From assembly GCF_001411555.2 (NCBI RefSeq), contig NC_049916.1, positions 23,033,558-23,097,557 of the forward strand: DNA of 64,000 bases, in the 5' to 3' direction. Numbering within the stretch: position 1 is the stretch's first letter; the number at the start of each line of letters is the position of its first letter. This stretch comes from Juglans regia. Taxonomy: Eukaryota > Streptophyta > Magnoliopsida > Fagales > Juglandaceae. The notes under the pieces were generated by a model that was given only the letters and a program-made list of their open reading frames with translations, was not told the DNA's origin and made no database searches. Made by a program: the position numbers and the translations under genes. Positions 60,009-64,000 of this stretch are shown one piece after another.

Positions 60009-63000
60009 GTTTGGTAAAAGTACTCAAAAGACATCTAAATTTATAAGAATAACCGGGTTTATTTTTGGGGGCCTGGTCTGATGATCCATACCATAGGTTG
60101 AACAAGTCATTTGAAGGACTGAAAGGAGATGAGCAAGAGACAATACCCTTTCCTAATTCAGTAACACTCTTTCCTCTGTTAATAGACCATCACTCCGATG
60201 ATTGCGACCACAACACTGCTATAGCCATCAGCACATTTGCCACCAGAATTACTTCCTTCTCCACCACACCATTATCAATTTATTTTTAGGTTATTCTCGA
60301 AAGGAATTTGGCTCAATAATATTATTAGAATATGTGTCATTGATTGCTGTCATGATTTTCTTTATTGAATCCGGCTTCAATTTATTAGTAAGTTTTCCAG
60401 AAGGTGGATTGCTGGAGCCATATTGAGGCTGCTGTGGGGAAAGGGGGGTGATAGCCCCCTAAGTTTTGAAATTTTTTGATATACCTTCTATACTAGAAGC
60501 ATGCAAGCCCGGGCTAGGCATTACCCTCTCCCCAAATTTATTTTATGAAAATACAAAGTAACCCCTACACCAAATAAAATACTCTGAGAAAGATAGTTCA
60601 AATTTATTTATTGATTAAGCACGCGCAATTACCTATTTTGTGGGACCAGCTAAGAAAATCTGTGCTTACGTTGATTATTAACTTGTATATGTTAATCTCA
60701 TTATAACTTTTTTTCTTCCCCAAGAGTGGTATTTTTATTTCATTTGTATTCAACTAACATTTATATTTATACATATCTGCTTTCCAACTTTTATATCGCA
60801 AGTCCTTTATGTATCCAACACCCCCCCCCCTAAAAAAAAAAAAAAAGGACAAATGGCCAGGTCTGCTACTGATAATAGGTTTTAAGCTTTATATTGCGCA
60901 TACCAGGTGCTTTCTTCAGGTTCAGAATTTTTAGGACGAACATTCTATGAGATAGCAAACATTGCAAATGCCACCTCAATGTTTCTAGAGTTTTAGCAAG
61001 TTTTTGTTAGAAAGGCAAGATATTTACTCAAAGCTATTCAACTGTCTTTCAGAGCTCCCACTATACTTATTGCTGGGTATGCTATGCGGCTTCGTTTCAT
61101 TGATCTTATCTAGGTGCACGTCATACATGTTGGTAATTGTTGAGAATCTTCACAGTTCCATTGGCATACCACGGGCTTTGTTCCCTGTAATGGGAGGCCT
61201 AACTGTTGGCTTGATAGCCTTGGCATATCCTGAAATCCTTTACTGGGGTTTTGAGAATGTTGACATTTTGTTAGAATCTCGACCATTTGTTAAAGGTTTA
61301 TCAGCTGATCTATTGCTTCAGCTGGTAGCAGTCAAAATAGTAGCAACCTCTTTGTGCCGGGCCTCTGGATTAGTGGGAGGCTACTATGCCCCATCCCTCT
61401 TTATTGGTGCTGCAACAGGAATGGCATATGGGAAATTCATTAGTCTTGCAGTTGCTCAATCCAATTCTCTGATTCATCTCTCGATATTGGAAGTGGCATC
61501 ACCCCAAGCATATGGCCTGGTACTGCTCTATGCCATTTCCATTTTAGCAAAGAATTACTTTATCTACAATTCTCATAAATTTGAAGGGTTCTGCTGTTTA
61601 TGATTTGGTAACTGAGAACAGAAATTGCATGTGATGTTGGAAGGAGTTGGCCACCTTGCGATTTAACCAGTTTCGTGTAGGGAAACTTCCGAGAGTGCGG
61701 TGCATGGGATTGGGACCGGGGTTTACTCTGCAGGGGTGGGTCCGATGGGCCCTGCCTTGGAGAGGTTCCCCGACGTAAAAAATAAAATTAAATAAAATTA
61801 AAAAAAAAAGGAGTTGGCCTCTTTGCTGTAGAGCTATTTAGTATTTTCCACGTAATCAAGTAAATATTTGTTCTTGTTCTTGTTCTTGTTATTTCAGCAA
61901 ACAAAAATAGTAAAAAATAGAAACAACAGGAAAAAAAGGTAAGAATGGTGGTGAACCTATGGTGTGATTAACTCCAAGAGTCACAACCTGTCCATTCTCT
62001 ACTGTGATTTATAAAAGATGCTATATTTCCAGGGCAATGGATGGAAAGTTGCTTTAGTTTCTATTACTAAAGTTTTATTGGATCTAATGTGTCTATTTGC
62101 TATAGGCTAATGTTACAAGTTTTTATGGGGAGAGAGAGAGAGGGGAATCGCGTGTTATTTAATATTTATATGTTTAAAGTGTAAAGTTAGATTTATAATT
62201 CAAGTGTGGTAGATAAGTTCGGTATGGTTGAACTACTAGAGAATAAGAACCGTACAATTCAAAGCCATGGTAGCCTAGAACATTATAGTACACAACCACG
62301 CTGGTCCATGGTTTATACAAAAATGATGGTATATTCTGATAAGATATTAGTCCTTGCAAAGCAACTTCAACTTTTGTGCTTTTAAATTACTAACATATGC
62401 CAGATATGGGATAAGACATGTTGAACAAAGATTTAAGATGAAGCGTGGATGCGGATAGAGCCAAGTGTTGAAATAGGTTGATGCCCAAAATTGCCAACTG
62501 AGGTTTTTTGGACTTTGTTTACGTTAAATCTCTACATGATATAGCACTTACCAAGTATGTGCATATATATATATATATATATATATCAATTACCTGATAT
62601 TACGCATCCAAATAAAAAGCCTTTATGTAGCATTTGGGACTATAAACACTCATTCTTTCTCTATAGTTGCTGTTATTTGGATTATCATGGATATCTAAAG
62701 ACTGTGATCGGTTTATCAATGGGGAGCTTCTCCTTGCAGGTTGGAATGGCTGCTACTCTTGCAGGGGTGTGTCAGGTTCCTCTCACTGCAGTTTTATTGC
62801 TTTTCGAATTGACACAAGACTATCGGATAGTTCTACCGCTACTTGGAGCAGTAGGACTATCCTCATGGATTACTTCTGGACAGACGAGAAGAATTGATGT
62901 CAAGGAGATTAAAAAAATCAAGCAAAATAGTTCTACTACAACCCCACAACCTGAAATGTCTTCCTCTTCTACAATTGGCGCATCTTCTTCTGCACTCGCT

Positions 63001-64000
63001 GAAAAGGCATCTTATATGAGTAACCTTTGTGAAGTTGAAAGTTCACTTTGTATAAATGATTCTGATATTGAAGCCAAAGAGTTAGAAAAGAGAATATTTG
63101 TTTCTGAAGCCATGAGAACAAGATATGTTACTGTCTTGATGAGCAGTACACTTAATGACACAGTGAGTCTCATGCTTACAGAGAAGCAGTCCTGTGCAAT
63201 GATTGTTAATGATCATAACATCTTGATTGGTTTACTGACACTTGGAGGCATTGAAGAGTTCAGCAAAATTGTGAAAGCAAGAAGCAAAAGAACCAAGGTA
63301 AATAACACTTCTCCAATCACTTCTAAAGAAGAAACACAAAGCAAATCAAGGAGAGGGAAGAGAATGGAAAAATGAGAATGATTTCTTGTGGAAGGTAGAT
63401 TGAAGTTCATTTCAAATGGATAAGAAAAGTTGAGAGAGGTAGTCAGTTGATTGGAACTGACAAGGTACCTCTGAAAATACATGTTTTATTAGAGAACATT
63501 CAAAATTTCCAGCCTTACTGTTAGATCAGAACAAAAAACTTGTTAACCAAAAGCGCTCTAGACATTACAGTTTCCAATGCAGATTTTTCACCAAAATGTC
63601 TCTCGTGTTCCTCAACCATAAGTGAGTAAATTCTTTCTGCACCCTTTTGTCACCGTGTAAGCTTGACTACTTGCTTACTTCTATTACAGGAGCTTTTGGT
63701 ATCTGAAATGTGTACTTTGGATGGAGAAATATGTCGAGTACCATGGACTGCTACACCTGGGATGGATCTTCTTTCTGTTCAAATTATCATGAATAAGCAT
63801 GGTGTGAGTCAAGTACCAGTTATAGAGGATGTTGAAGATCACCGAGGGCACTTAGTTGGCCTGTTAGATGCAGAATGTATCGATCTAACTTGCAGGTCTA
63901 GTGACCAATTATTTTTACCTCTCCCTTCATACTGAAATCAAATTAAAACGGAAAAAATAAAAAATAAAAATAAAAACTGAAACTTGAAAAGAAGATGTTT
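58064..64000 (+). CDS. CLC-e: Chloride channel/transporter CLC-e, plastid type (3' end beyond window)
   Basis: Member of the prokaryote-like plant CLC branch; CLC-e in Arabidopsis is placed in thylakoid membranes and linked to anion/nitrate balance. Exons seen: 58064-58468, 58625-59060, 59661-59861, 61053-61519, 62740-63297, 63690-63895, at least 757 codons; the last short exon lies outside. The Ser/Pro-rich N-terminus suits a transit peptide. Channel core: SSCLVGLLTGVAVVLFNNAV, RDFSWDGIPYRGASWLR, the selectivity-filter loop GTGNSLGPEGPS with gating Glu at about residue 241, SGFNAAVAGCFFAVESVLWP, GFENVDILLESRPFVKGLSA, SGLVGGYYAPSLFIGAATGM, GVCQVPLTAVLLLFELTQD. Two CBS domains follow (about residues 489-546 and from about 555), with VSEAMRTRYVTVLMSS and MNKHGVSQVPVIEDVEDHRG. 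The start is the only ATG in frame. Confidence 0.95.
61653..61808 (+). mobile_element. SINE copy, 5'-truncated, in CLC-e intron 4
   Basis: Shares with the SINE at 22321-22558 the 3' body: GGTGCATGGGATTGGGACCG, GTTTACTCTGCAGGGGTGGG, GGAGAGGTTCCCCGACGT, then an A-rich tail. The flanking duplication AGGAGTTGGCC occurs at 61642-61652 and 61809-61819. The tRNA-like A box is missing. Confidence 0.88.
62563..62586. repeat. (AT)n microsatellite
   Basis: Short AT tract in CLC-e intron 4, about 150 bp before exon 5. Confidence 0.9.

Overview
This window is nuclear DNA from a flowering plant. It has AT-rich intergenic DNA, many short introns with GT/AG ends, plastid-targeted nuclear genes, and several families of plant transposons. 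The gene sequences and the abundant 'GATGAGATGAG'-type MITEs suggest a woody eudicot. My best guess is the walnut/pecan/oak order (Fagales), but that is an inference from repeat style and not something the sequence proves.

Genes in order. The 5' part of plastid GAPDH subunit A (GAPA) lies at 1-1431 on the minus strand. Phosphatidylinositol synthase (PIS) is at 6520-11450 (+). It is convergent with a HGSNAT-like multipass acyltransferase at 12708-17904 (-). The complex I subunit NDUFA2/B8 (23034-24593, -) and ribosomal protein L10 (26152-26826, +) are divergent and share a compact promoter. The plastid RAD52-like DNA repair protein (31327-35020, +) is followed by a wrecked WBP2/UPF0664-family gene (35385-46151, -). 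Then come ankyrin-repeat protein AKR2 (48098-52533, -), a URGT-type nucleotide-sugar transporter (54779-56938, +), and the chloride channel CLC-e (58064 to beyond the window, +). I rebuilt all exon structures by hand from reading frame, splice sites and known family sequence. The coding lengths are multiples of three and close to the usual family lengths.

Mobile DNA. Two non-autonomous hAT-type elements have exact 8-bp target duplications. One is 2538-4692, the other 40205-40901. Their ends are built from arrays of a short motif (GGAGTC-type and GGTCCG-type respectively). A degenerate Ty1/copia element (39321 to about 45979) and a 2.6-kb solo LTR (35513-38095) both interrupt introns of the WBP2-like pseudogene, and one hAT element is nested in the copia. 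There are also two copies of one SINE (22321-22558; 61653-61808), a LINE remnant inside the last PIS intron, at least four or five copies of one Fagales-like MITE family, and several fold-back MITEs.

The most interesting region is 35.4-46.2 kb. It is a layered record of gene death: frameshift, lost splice donor, two LTR-element insertions with matching target duplications, and a hAT inside one of them. The two hAT elements also share an architecture (short-motif subterminal arrays) despite unrelated motifs. I saw no sign of an unknown multi-gene system such as an operon or defence island; none is expected in plant nuclear DNA.
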